Positions 21,870 to 29,736 of a DNA stretch of 55,337 nt are shown one piece after another. The notes under the pieces were generated by a model. That model was not told the origin of the DNA. It did no database searches and worked only from the letters and a program-made list of their open reading frames with translations. Origin of the DNA: Salinivenus lutea (lineage in GTDB: Bacteria; Bacteroidota; Rhodothermia; Rhodothermales; Salinibacteraceae); assembly GCA_002894685.1 (NCBI GenBank), contig NCRC01000025.1, forward strand, positions 1-55,337, read 5' to 3'. How positions within the stretch are numbered: the stretch's first letter is position 1; each line of letters opens with the position of its first letter. The position numbers and the translations under genes are program-made.

Positions 21870-23600
21870 CTACTCCAGGTGGTGGTAGTCGAGTTCGTGC
21901 TCCTCGTCGACCGCCTCCTGGACGGGGGCCGAGGGCGCGCCGGGGGCCTGGAAGTCGATCTCCATTCCCTCCGCCGTGGGCACGCAGCGGATGTTCTGCC
22001 GCCACGACGGATTCTTCTCGCCGTAATCGGTACGGGCGTGGGCGCCGCGCGACTCGGTCCGCTCCAGCGCCCCGCGCAGAATGGTCTCCGCCGTCGTGAG
22101 CATGAAGCGCACGTTCTGGGCCCGCTCGTAGCGGCGGCTCGTGCGGTCGGCCTGCACCTGCAGGTCTGCCGCGTCGGCCCGCAGCTGTTGCAGCTTGCCC
22201 AGGCCGTTAATGAGACCGTCCTCCTCACGGAGGATGCCCGCGTGCTTCCACATCAGGCCGCGGAGCCGGTTCATGATCTCGGCGGGGGCGTGCCGGCCCT
22301 CCGCCGCGGCCAGCGCGTCCTGGGTCGCCACGTGGTCCCGCACCGCCGCCTCGGAGAGCGACGGGCTCGGGCGCGTGCCCAGGGTCTCGGCGATGTGGGT
22401 GCCCGCCACCTGACCGAAGACGACGGTCTCGATGAGCGAGTTGCCCCCCAGTCGGTTTGCCCCGTGCACACCGGCGGTGCACTCGCCGACGGCGTAGAGG
22501 CCGTCAACCGGGGTCTCGGCCGTCTCAAAGTCGACCTCAATGCCGCCCATTGCGTAGTGGGCGGTGGGCGCCACCTCCATCGGCTCCTGGGTAATGTCGA
22601 TCCCGTGCTCCGCAAACTCCTCAACCATGCGGGGCAACCGCTCGCGGATGAAGTCGGCGTCGCGGTGGGAGATGTCAAGGAGCACGGCGTCGTTGTCGGT
22701 CCCGCGGCCCTCCCGGATTTCCTGCTCGTTGGCCCGGGCCACCACGTCGCGGGCGTCGAGCTCCATCTGGTTCGGCGAGTAGCGCTCCATGAACCGCTCG
22801 CCCTCGGTGTTGTAGAGGCGGCCGCCCTCGCCGCGCACCGCCTCGGTGACAAGGTGCCCAGCCTCCTCCCGCGGGGTCACCTTGCCGGTCGGATGAAACT
22901 GCACGAACTCCATGTCGCGCAGCGGCACGCCAGCATTGAAGGCCAGGGCCTGCGCGTCGCCGGTGTTCTCGTCTCGGCGCGAGGAGCTGCGGCGGTAGAG
23001 CGACGTGTGCCCGCCCGCCGCAATGACGACGGCCTCGGCGTCGAACGCCACCGGGTGTCCGTCGTCCATGTCGAACCCGACGGCGCCGGCGGCCCGACCG
23101 TTTTTTGTGACCAGGTCGGTGATGTACAGGTTTTCGCGGTAGGGCACCTCCAGATCCATCGCCTTCCGGACGAGCGTGTCCATGAGGGCCTGGCCGGTGC
23201 GGTCGCCCACGAAGCAGGTGCGCCGGAACGACTGGGCGCCGAAGTAGCGCTGATTGATCGCGCCGTCGCCGGTGCGGTCGAAGGCCATGCCCCAGTCCGC
23301 CAGCTCGCGGATGCGGTCCGGTGCGCGGCGGGCCAGCATCTCCACGGCGGTCGGATCGTTCAGGAAATGCCCCTCGTCGAGCGTGTCGGCCGCGTGGATG
23401 GCCCACCGGTCCTCCGGGTCAAGGCTGCCGAGGGAGGCGTTGATGCCGCCGGCGGCCCAGATGGTGTGGGCGTCCCCGTGCGGGCGCTTGCCGAGGACGA
23501 GGCAGTCGATGCCGCGCTGAGCAAGTTCTATGCTGGTGCGGAGGCCCGCGCCGCCGGCCCCGATGATGAGAACACGTGTCGAGACAGATTCCAGGGACAT
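21870..23600 (-). CDS. fumarate reductase/succinate dehydrogenase-type flavoprotein
   Basis: A 576-residue FAD enzyme. The FAD-binding motif is RVLIIGAGGAGLRTSIELAQ (residues 9-28). The His of AHTIWAAGGINASLG at about residue 45 is in the place of the covalently flavinylated His of SdhA/FrdA. Further signatures are MEFVQFHPTGKV, HYAMGGIEVDFETAETPVDG and GLYAVGECTAGVHGANRLGG. The end ESRGAHARTDYGEKNPSW matches SdhA/FrdA rather than the HYRTDYP of L-aspartate oxidase. No iron-sulfur or membrane subunit gene is adjacent, so it may use a distant partner or be a NadB-like oxidase. The Met at 23600 was chosen because the Rossmann fold starts there. Confidence 0.85.
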   Translation of the reverse strand: MSLESVSTRVLIIGAGGAGLRTSIELAQRGIDCLVLGKRPHGDAHTIWAAGGINASLGSLDPEDRWAIHAADTLDEGHFLNDPTAVEMLARRAPDRIRELADWGMAFDRTGDGAINQRYFGAQSFRRTCFVGDRTGQALMDTLVRKAMDLEVPYRENLYITDLVTKNGRAAGAVGFDMDDGHPVAFDAEAVVIAAGGHTSLYRRSSSRRDENTGDAQALAFNAGVPLRDMEFVQFHPTGKVTPREEAGHLVTEAVRGEGGRLYNTEGERFMERYSPNQMELDARDVVARANEQEIREGRGTDNDAVLLDISHRDADFIRERLPRMVEEFAEHGIDITQEPMEVAPTAHYAMGGIEVDFETAETPVDGLYAVGECTAGVHGANRLGGNSLIETVVFGQVAGTHIAETLGTRPSPSLSEAAVRDHVATQDALAAAEGRHAPAEIMNRLRGLMWKHAGILREEDGLINGLGKLQQLRADAADLQVQADRTSRRYERAQNVRFMLTTAETILRGALERTESRGAHARTDYGEKNPSWRQNIRCVPTAEGMEIDFQAPGAPSAPVQEAVDEEHELDYHHLE

Positions 23601-23915
23601 TCGGGAACGGTGGTAGTGAAAGAGACGGAGTGGCGCTCCGACTGGGCCGCCGTCCGGCCGGGTCGTGCGCATCGTCCTCCACCGCGCATGCACAGAGAAG
23701 TTCTCGTGTCGGCCCGCCTCTCAGAAGGAATCGGAGAAACGTAACACGTGTATGCATCGTGTCTGTCGGGCGGGCCGTCCGGCGGTCCGCATCGGCCGTG
23801 TGGGGCGCCGCCCTCCGGGAGGCGACGACGGACTGCAGCGGCACGCGCCGCCTCCGGAACCGACCCCCACGGAGCACGCCCCGCGTTGGGTCTCGGCAGC
23901 CCGCCGCAAAAACCG
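23601..23915. other. spacer between uvrB and the flavoprotein gene, nothing recognised
   Basis: No gene with a domain or good codon bias was found. A plus-strand frame at 23665-23919 is Arg/Pro-rich and judged a shadow. The uvrB message ends here without an obvious terminator. Confidence 0.4.
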
Positions 23916-25988
23916 TTAGTCTGCGTCCTCGGCCAATTGCTCCTCCAGCTTCTCGATGCTGTCCCGCAGCTCGGCGGCGCGCTCAAACTCCAGGTTTTCG
24001 GCGGCCTCCTCCATTTCTTGCTCCATCTGCTCGATGAGGTCGCGCTTCTGGTCGTCGGACATGTACTCGACCACCGGATCGGCCACCTCGGCGGAGAGCT
24101 GATCGGGACTGCCGTAGTGGTGCCGTTCGCTGCTGCCCTCCCCGTCGCTCTTCTCGTCGGCAATGGCCGTCCCCATCTTAATTTCGTCGGGCGACTTCCG
24201 AATCGGCTCGGGCGTCACGTCGTGTTTCTCGTTGTATTCGAGCTGCCGCTCGCGCCGCCGCTCCGTCTCATTCATCATCTTCTGCATCGCCTCCGTGATC
24301 TCGTCGGCGTAGAGGATCACCTGCCCGTCGACGTTGCGCGCGGCCCGGCCGGCGGTCTGGATGAGCGAGGTCTCCGAGCGCAGGAAGCCCTGCTGGTCGG
24401 CGTCGAGGATGGCGACGAGGGACACCTCCGGCAGGTCGAGGCCCTCCCGCAGCAGGTTCACTCCCACGAGTACGTCGTACTCCCCGAGCCGCAGCCCACG
24501 GATAATGTCGACGCGCTCCAGGGCATCAATGTCGGAATGCATCCAGCGGACGCGGACGCCGTGGCTGTCGAGGTAGTCGGCCAGGTCCTCCGTCATCCGC
24601 TTCGTGAGGGTCGTGACGAGAACGCGTTCGTCCTTCTCGGCCCGCTTGCGGATCTCCTCCATCAGGTCGTCGACCTGCGTGGCCGTGGGGCGCACGTCAA
24701 TCTCGGGGTCCGGGATGCCGGTGGGCCGCACCACCTGCTCCACAAACACCCCGCCGCTCTGCTCCAGCTCGTAGTCGGCCGGCGTGGCGCTCATGTAGAT
24801 GGTCTGGGGCGTCAGCTCCTCAAACTCCTCGAACGTGAGCGGCCGGTTGTCGAGGGCCGACGGGAGCCGAAAGCCGTGCTCCACCAGCTTCAGCTTGCGC
24901 TGCCGATCGCCGTTGTACATGGCCCGGACCTGCGGGATGGTGACGTGGCTCTCGTCCACCACCAGCAGAAAGTCGTCGGGAAAGTAATCGAGAAGGCAAT
25001 AGGGGCGCTCCCCCGGCTCCCGGCCCGTGAGGTGGCGCGAGTAGTTTTCGATGCCCGAGCAGTAGCCCACCTCCTGCATCATCTCCAGGTCGAACATGGT
25101 GCGCTGCTCCAGACGCTGGGCCTCCACCATCTTGCCCTCGTTTCGGAGCACGGCCAGGCGCCAGCGGAGCTCTTCCTTGATGTCCTCGATGGCCTGCTTC
25201 AGTCGATCCTCGGGCGTCACAAAGATCTGCGCGGGGTAGAGCGTAAACTGGTTCAGCTCCTCCAGCTCGCGCCCGCTCTCCGGGTCGAACAGGGCCAGGC
25301 GATCGATCTCGTCGCCCCAGAACTCGATGCGGAGGGCCTTCTCCTCGCGGTAGGCCGGAAAGATGTCGACCACGTCGCCGCGGACCCGAAACGTGCCCGG
25401 CGTAAATTCGATGTCGTTCCGCTCATAGAAAAGGTCGATAAAGCGGCGCAGCAGGTCGTTGCGCTCGACCTCGTGGCCGCGCTCAATCGGCAGGATCTCC
25501 TTGCGGAACTCGGCCGGAGAGCCGAGGCCGTAAATGCAGGACACACTGGCGACCACGATCACGTCGTCGCGCCCGCTGACGAGCTCGGAGGTGGCGCGCA
25601 GCCGAAGCCGCTCGATCCGGTCGTTGATCGTCGCGTCTTTCTCGATGTAGGTATCGCTCGGGACGATGTACGACTCGGGCTGGTAGTAGTCGTAGTACGA
25701 GATGAAGTACTCGACGGCATTGTCCGGAAAGAACTGTTTCAGCTCCCCGTAGAGCTGGGCCGCCAACGTCTTGTTGTGGCTCATCACAAGGGTCGGCTTG
25801 TTGACCTCCTCGATCACGTTCGCCACGGTAAAGGTCTTCCCCGTCCCCGTCGCCCCCAGAAGCGTCTGGTGTTTGTCGCCTCGGTCCACGCCCTCCACCA
25901 GCTCCCGAATGGCCCGGGGCTGATCGCCCATCGGCTCAAAATTAGAGACCAACTCGAAAGGGTCCAGCGTCTCGGTGCGTTCGGTCAT
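23916..25988 (-). CDS. uvrB: excinuclease ABC subunit UvrB
   Basis: A 690-residue helicase-like subunit of nucleotide excision repair, which binds DNA with UvrA, verifies the lesion and recruits UvrC. Walker A is [17 protein letters not shown]. The beta-hairpin is in [20 protein letters not shown]. Helicase motifs include [35 protein letters not shown] and [20 protein letters not shown]. The C-terminal UVR domain ([20 protein letters not shown]) binds UvrC. Length and motifs are normal. The start at 25988 ([20 protein letters not shown]) matches the family; an upstream extension to 26450 is antisense. Together with two photolyases and ruvB it adds to a DNA-repair-rich window. Confidence 0.98.
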   Translation of the reverse strand: MTERTETLDPFELVSNFEPMGDQPRAIRELVEGVDRGDKHQTLLGATGTGKTFTVANVIEEVNKPTLVMSHNKTLAAQLYGELKQFFPDNAVEYFISYYDYYQPESYIVPSDTYIEKDATINDRIERLRLRATSELVSGRDDVIVVASVSCIYGLGSPAEFRKEILPIERGHEVERNDLLRRFIDLFYERNDIEFTPGTFRVRGDVVDIFPAYREEKALRIEFWGDEIDRLALFDPESGRELEELNQFTLYPAQIFVTPEDRLKQAIEDIKEELRWRLAVLRNEGKMVEAQRLEQRTMFDLEMMQEVGYCSGIENYSRHLTGREPGERPYCLLDYFPDDFLLVVDESHVTIPQVRAMYNGDRQRKLKLVEHGFRLPSALDNRPLTFEEFEELTPQTIYMSATPADYELEQSGGVFVEQVVRPTGIPDPEIDVRPTATQVDDLMEEIRKRAEKDERVLVTTLTKRMTEDLADYLDSHGVRVRWMHSDIDALERVDIIRGLRLGEYDVLVGVNLLREGLDLPEVSLVAILDADQQGFLRSETSLIQTAGRAARNVDGQVILYADEITEAMQKMMNETERRRERQLEYNEKHDVTPEPIRKSPDEIKMGTAIADEKSDGEGSSERHHYGSPDQLSAEVADPVVEYMSDDQKRDLIEQMEQEMEEAAENLEFERAAELRDSIEKLEEQLAEDAD

Positions 25989-26238
25989 GCAGCGCGGGAA
26001 ACGATTGCGACTACGGGATGACGGAATTGAATCCGCACCGCGGCCACGAGTTGCGACCGACCCGTAAGAACTTTGGGGACGACAGCGGAGCCTCTCCCCA
26101 GACTGTCTCGTTTCCTCGGGGGAAGCTCCTGCTCTCGGCCCGGAAGCTCCGGAGCCTGCTCTTCTATCACTTTTCCGACTTTCGTCGCAGAGTCTTAACG
26201 GGCTTCTGACACACGGAAATGGCCCGTGTCGTTTTATG

Positions 26239-26254
26239 TTGGAAGCGGTTCCAA
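26239..26254. promoter_or_regulatory. LacI-type palindrome TTGGAAGC-GGTTCCAA
   Basis: A 16-bp palindrome with a central CG and one mismatch, of the form bound by LacI-family repressors. It lies 4 bp before the start codon of the small gene at 26259. A second, weaker inverted repeat ACACGG/CCGTGT precedes it. Confidence 0.45.
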
Positions 26255-26258
26255 CAAA

Positions 26259-26657
26259 ATGAACCGACGGTCTCCCCTCCCCTCTCCGACCGGCCCTGTC
26301 ATGATCTCTTCCGCGTCCCCGTCGTCTGCTTCTCCCCAGCCCACCGCCGCCTCGCTTCCCCTCGACACCCGTCCGGACGACCTGGACGAACTGGTGCGGG
26401 CCCTCCGCAGCTGTTCTCCTTCCGACCTTCGGCGGGCCCGGCGCCACCATCGGCGCGCCCTTACCGCCCTCACGGACGGCTGCTACGATGCGCTCTCCGA
26501 CGAAACGCGGCGCCAGCTCACTGGGCGCCTGCGCGAGGACCTCACGGCCCTGAACCGGGCCCTGGCGGCGACCTCCACACGCCCAACCGACGACGCGCCC
26601 AGCCCGCCCGACCGGTCCTCCGGACTCTGGGGTTTTCTCAGCGAATGGTGGCCGTAA
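26259..26657 (+). CDS. small hypothetical protein
   Basis: About 132 residues, unrecognised. The N-terminus is Ser/Pro/Ala-rich and probably disordered. A helical core follows ([60 protein letters not shown]), and the end is [13 protein letters not shown]. There is no signal peptide or TM segment. Third-position GC bias in the core supports coding. The start could be 26226, 26259 or 26301; 26259 directly follows the LacI-type palindrome. The gene is convergent with the FG-GAP gene, 18 bp from its stop. Confidence 0.6.
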   Translation: MNRRSPLPSPTGPVMISSASPSSASPQPTAASLPLDTRPDDLDELVRALRSCSPSDLRRARRHHRRALTALTDGCYDALSDETRRQLTGRLREDLTALNRALAATSTRPTDDAPSPPDRSSGLWGFLSEWWP

Positions 26658-26675
26658 GCCGCCCGGGTCCGCCGG

Positions 26676-28505
26676 CTACGGTCTCGGTTGAAAGAGCACG
26701 AGCCCCCCGCGCTCACTGCCCATCAGAAGGTCGAGGCGTCCATCGTTGTTCAGGTCGCTCAGGGCCGGGGTGGCGAGCCGGGGAACCCCCGCCCGCTCAA
26801 CCCGCGTCGTGTCGCCGAACGACGGGCTGGAGGCCGTGCCTTCATTTTCGATCACGAACATTCCCTCCTGCGCCCCCACGAGCAGGTCGCGCACCCCGTC
26901 TCCGTTCAGGTCTCGGAGCTCCGGGGCGGCCCGTGCCCCCACGTCCACGTCGGACAGGAGGTCCGGGGCGCGGGTAAACGCGGGGTCGGTGGCCGACCCG
27001 GTGTTGCGGTACACCTGAAGCGTCCCGCCGCCCGTGCCCACCACGAGGTCCGGGCGGCCGTTGCCCGTCAGGTCGCCAAGGGCCGGCACGATGTGACTTT
27101 CGCCCGCAACCTCGACAAGGGCCTCGTCGACGGGCTCGAAGGTGCCGTCGCCCTCGTTTTGGTGGTACGCGATGCGCCCCTTCCACGTCCCCAGCAGGAG
27201 GTCCGCCGTCCCATCGCCCGTAAGGTCGCCGAGGGCGGGGGCGTAGTGGTACGCCGAGGGAAGATCGAGCGCCCCGTCCTTCCGGTAGAGGGGCTCGGTG
27301 GAGGTGCCCTCGTTCGAGAAGCGGTACACGACGGAGGTCTCGCCCCGCGTCGGATCGATTTTATTGGCGAGGAGCAGATCGAGCGTCCCGTCGCCCTCCA
27401 GGTCGCCCACGGCTACGTCGCTCTCGCTGCCCACGTCCACGCCGCCCACAAACTGCCGGGTGCGCAGCCGATACTCCGTCCCGGTGTTTTCGTAGAAGTA
27501 GAAATTCTCGGCGAGGCTGGCGTTGGCATCCTGCGACCCACCGAGGACCCCCACGAACAGATCGAGCTCGCCGTTGCCGGTCCAGTCGGTCAGGGCCGGG
27601 GCGTTGTAGCCGCTCGTCCGGAGCGGATCGTTTGGCGGGAACGCCTCCGGCTCGCCGCTGAGGGACGGATTCCCGCAGGTCCCGGTGTTTTCGATGAGGA
27701 GCAGGCCCGGCTCAAAGAAGTCGCCCCAGAAGAGGTCCGGCGCATCGTCGTCGTTGACGTCGGCGAACGTGAGGGTGTTGGCGCCGTGGCGCACCCCAAT
27801 CTGCTGGTTGACGATTTCAATGCCCTCAAAGTCGTCGGTCACGTGGGCGAACTGGGGCATGCCGGCCGTGTCCGCGGCGGCTTCGTAGCGGGAGATGGTG
27901 CCGTCGAGGCGGCCGAGGAAGAGATCGAGCTGCCCGTCGCAGTCGATGTCCGTGACGTTGGGGATGTTCTGCCGATCCGAAAAGATCGCCGTGCCGTCCG
28001 GAGTGCGCAGCGAGTCGGAAAACAGCTCGAACTCGGGATCCGTCTCGGTGCCCACGTTGCGGTACGCGCGGATGTGGCTGTAGGGCTGCTCGGCGAGGAG
28101 GTCGGGGGTTCCGTCCTGGTCGAGGTCGGCAAACCGAAACCACTCCCCCACATCGAGCCCCCGGTAGTCGTCGCTGCGCCAGACGAGGCGCGAGGTGTCG
28201 CCCTCGGTCACACGCTCGAAGAAGGCAATCTTCCCGGAGCGCTCCTGCAAAAACAGGTCCTCGTCCCCATCGCCGTCGATGTCCACGAACTGCGGGCGCG
28301 GGGTGTTGAGCCCGCCGTAGAACGGATTCGCAATGGCGCGCCCCGCCGTGTCCTGCACGGCAAAGTCGGGCGTCACCACGCGCTGGTAGTCCGCCGGAAA
28401 ACGCGGGGTCGTCTCTCCCCCCGACGACGAGGAGGCCCCCGTACACCCAAGCATCAAGAGACTCAGCGCGCAGGCACAGAGCGCAAGGAGAAGGGGACGG
28501 TGCAT
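26676..28505 (-). CDS. FG-GAP/VCBS repeat beta-propeller lipoprotein
   Basis: A 609-residue exported protein with lipobox LMLGC, Cys at residue 21. The mature part is a series of FG-GAP/VCBS repeats. Each has an Asp-rich calcium-binding loop, seen as DIDGDGDEDLFLQE, DLDQDGTPDLLAEQ, DIDCDGQLDLFLGR, DLNGDGVRDLLVGA and DLNNDGRLDLLMGS. This predicts a seven-bladed propeller anchored to a membrane. The binding partner or substrate is not known. It is the third of three consecutive propeller genes on the minus strand, 63 bp after the YVTN gene. Confidence 0.93.
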   Translation of the reverse strand: MHRPLLLALCACALSLLMLGCTGASSSSGGETTPRFPADYQRVVTPDFAVQDTAGRAIANPFYGGLNTPRPQFVDIDGDGDEDLFLQERSGKIAFFERVTEGDTSRLVWRSDDYRGLDVGEWFRFADLDQDGTPDLLAEQPYSHIRAYRNVGTETDPEFELFSDSLRTPDGTAIFSDRQNIPNVTDIDCDGQLDLFLGRLDGTISRYEAAADTAGMPQFAHVTDDFEGIEIVNQQIGVRHGANTLTFADVNDDDAPDLFWGDFFEPGLLLIENTGTCGNPSLSGEPEAFPPNDPLRTSGYNAPALTDWTGNGELDLFVGVLGGSQDANASLAENFYFYENTGTEYRLRTRQFVGGVDVGSESDVAVGDLEGDGTLDLLLANKIDPTRGETSVVYRFSNEGTSTEPLYRKDGALDLPSAYHYAPALGDLTGDGTADLLLGTWKGRIAYHQNEGDGTFEPVDEALVEVAGESHIVPALGDLTGNGRPDLVVGTGGGTLQVYRNTGSATDPAFTRAPDLLSDVDVGARAAPELRDLNGDGVRDLLVGAQEGMFVIENEGTASSPSFGDTTRVERAGVPRLATPALSDLNNDGRLDLLMGSERGGLVLFQPRP

Positions 28506-28568
28506 ATGACAACAGGCTTCAAAATCACACGGACGTTGACGCCCCTCCCCCCCGACTCACCAGCGTTC

Positions 28569-29645
28569 TTACTCCAGGCCCCCGGCCCGCTGCCCGCCCA
28601 CGGTGCCAATACCAGACGGATACGTGCCCACCTCAATGACCTTCACGATCTCGTGGGTCTCCGTATCGATCACCGTCACGGTGCCGGCGTCCGGGTTGTC
28701 CCCGGTGGGCGCGTAGGTCCCCTTTCGGTTGTTGTTCGACACGAACAGGTACTGCCCGTCCGGCGAGAGCACCGTGCCGTGCGGCTGGGCCAGGCCCTCG
28801 CCCTCAATGGTCGTCGTAACGGACCGGCTCTCCAGGTCCACGACGCTGATGGAGTGCGAGGTCTTGTTCGGGACGTAGGCGGTCTGGCCGTCGCTCGTGA
28901 TGACGGGGTGCCACGGCTGCTGTCCCACCCGCAGCGTGTCGGTTACGGACAGGGCGGGGGCCTTGCGGGCGTCGAAGAAGAGGAGCTGGCCGGTGCGCTG
29001 CCCCCCCGCAATGAGGGTGTTGCCGTCCGGCGTCATCGCAAACTGGACGAGGGTCTGCGTATCGCCCCCGAGGCGGGTCAGGCCCGTCTCGTCCGTCTCA
29101 AGGTTCATGCCCATCAACTGGTTCGTCGCCAGGCTCGCCACAAACCCGAAGCCCCCATCGCCCCGCACCGCAATGGGGTGAGGCCGAGGGAAGAAGGTGT
29201 CCACCTCGTTCTCGACCGCCATCTCGTCGCGGTTGATCACCCCGATGCTCTGCGGCGGATTGACGGCACTCATCGACCGGCCCACGAGGAGCTGGGGCTT
29301 GGTGGGGTGGAGCGCCATCAGGCCCGGCACCTCAAACTCCGTGATGCGCCCGACGATCTCATTTTCCTGGTTAAACTTCAGGATGGTGTTTTCCCCAATC
29401 AGGGTCACGTACCAGTGCTCGCCGTTCGGCTCAGCCAGCACATGGTGCGGCTTCGCGTTGGGCGAAAACCCGCGGGCCTTGAGGTCCACAGTCTCCACCA
29501 CGGACTGGGAGTCCATGTCAATCACGGAGATGGTGGCCTCGCCCTGATTGCACACGTAGAGGTTCGGGCCGGCGGACTGGCCCATCACCGGAGCGGCTGC
29601 GAACAGCATCAGAACAACCGACAGGAAGAGAACAAGTCGACGCAT
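28569..29645 (-). CDS. secreted YVTN-type beta-propeller protein
   Basis: A 358-residue exported protein. The signal peptide is MRRLVLFLSVVLMLFAAAPV with cleavage near VMGQ. The mature part consists of YVTN/cytochrome-d1-like propeller blades such as NLYVCNQGEATISVIDMDSQ, PKPQ-free loops of the type SPDGQYLFVSNNNRKG and TSHSISVVDLESRSVTTTIE. No haem-binding Cys pair is present, so it is not a cytochrome. Such proteins bind surface ligands or serve unknown envelope functions. It lies between the choice-of-anchor-B protein and the FG-GAP lipoprotein, all on the minus strand with short gaps, so one operon is likely. Confidence 0.92.
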   Translation of the reverse strand: MRRLVLFLSVVLMLFAAAPVMGQSAGPNLYVCNQGEATISVIDMDSQSVVETVDLKARGFSPNAKPHHVLAEPNGEHWYVTLIGENTILKFNQENEIVGRITEFEVPGLMALHPTKPQLLVGRSMSAVNPPQSIGVINRDEMAVENEVDTFFPRPHPIAVRGDGGFGFVASLATNQLMGMNLETDETGLTRLGGDTQTLVQFAMTPDGNTLIAGGQRTGQLLFFDARKAPALSVTDTLRVGQQPWHPVITSDGQTAYVPNKTSHSISVVDLESRSVTTTIEGEGLAQPHGTVLSPDGQYLFVSNNNRKGTYAPTGDNPDAGTVTVIDTETHEIVKVIEVGTYPSGIGTVGGQRAGGLE

Positions 29646-29736
29646 ATCTCACACAGAAGGATTTGAGCAATGCACGAGGAAGAAAAAGCGGGAGACGCCC
29701 CAACACGGCGCCTCCCGTGCGCATCCGTCGGGCCGC

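Noticed and set aside
23665-23919. 84-codon plus-strand frame in the uvrB/flavoprotein spacer
   Set aside because: Arg/Pro-rich without domain, weak codon bias.
23748-26021. A 757-codon plus-strand frame
   Set aside because: Antisense to uvrB, low-complexity Leu/His/Arg composition.
26688-29666. A 992-codon open frame on the plus strand
   Set aside because: It is antisense to two well-supported propeller genes; long antisense frames are common in GC-rich coding DNA and it has no domain.
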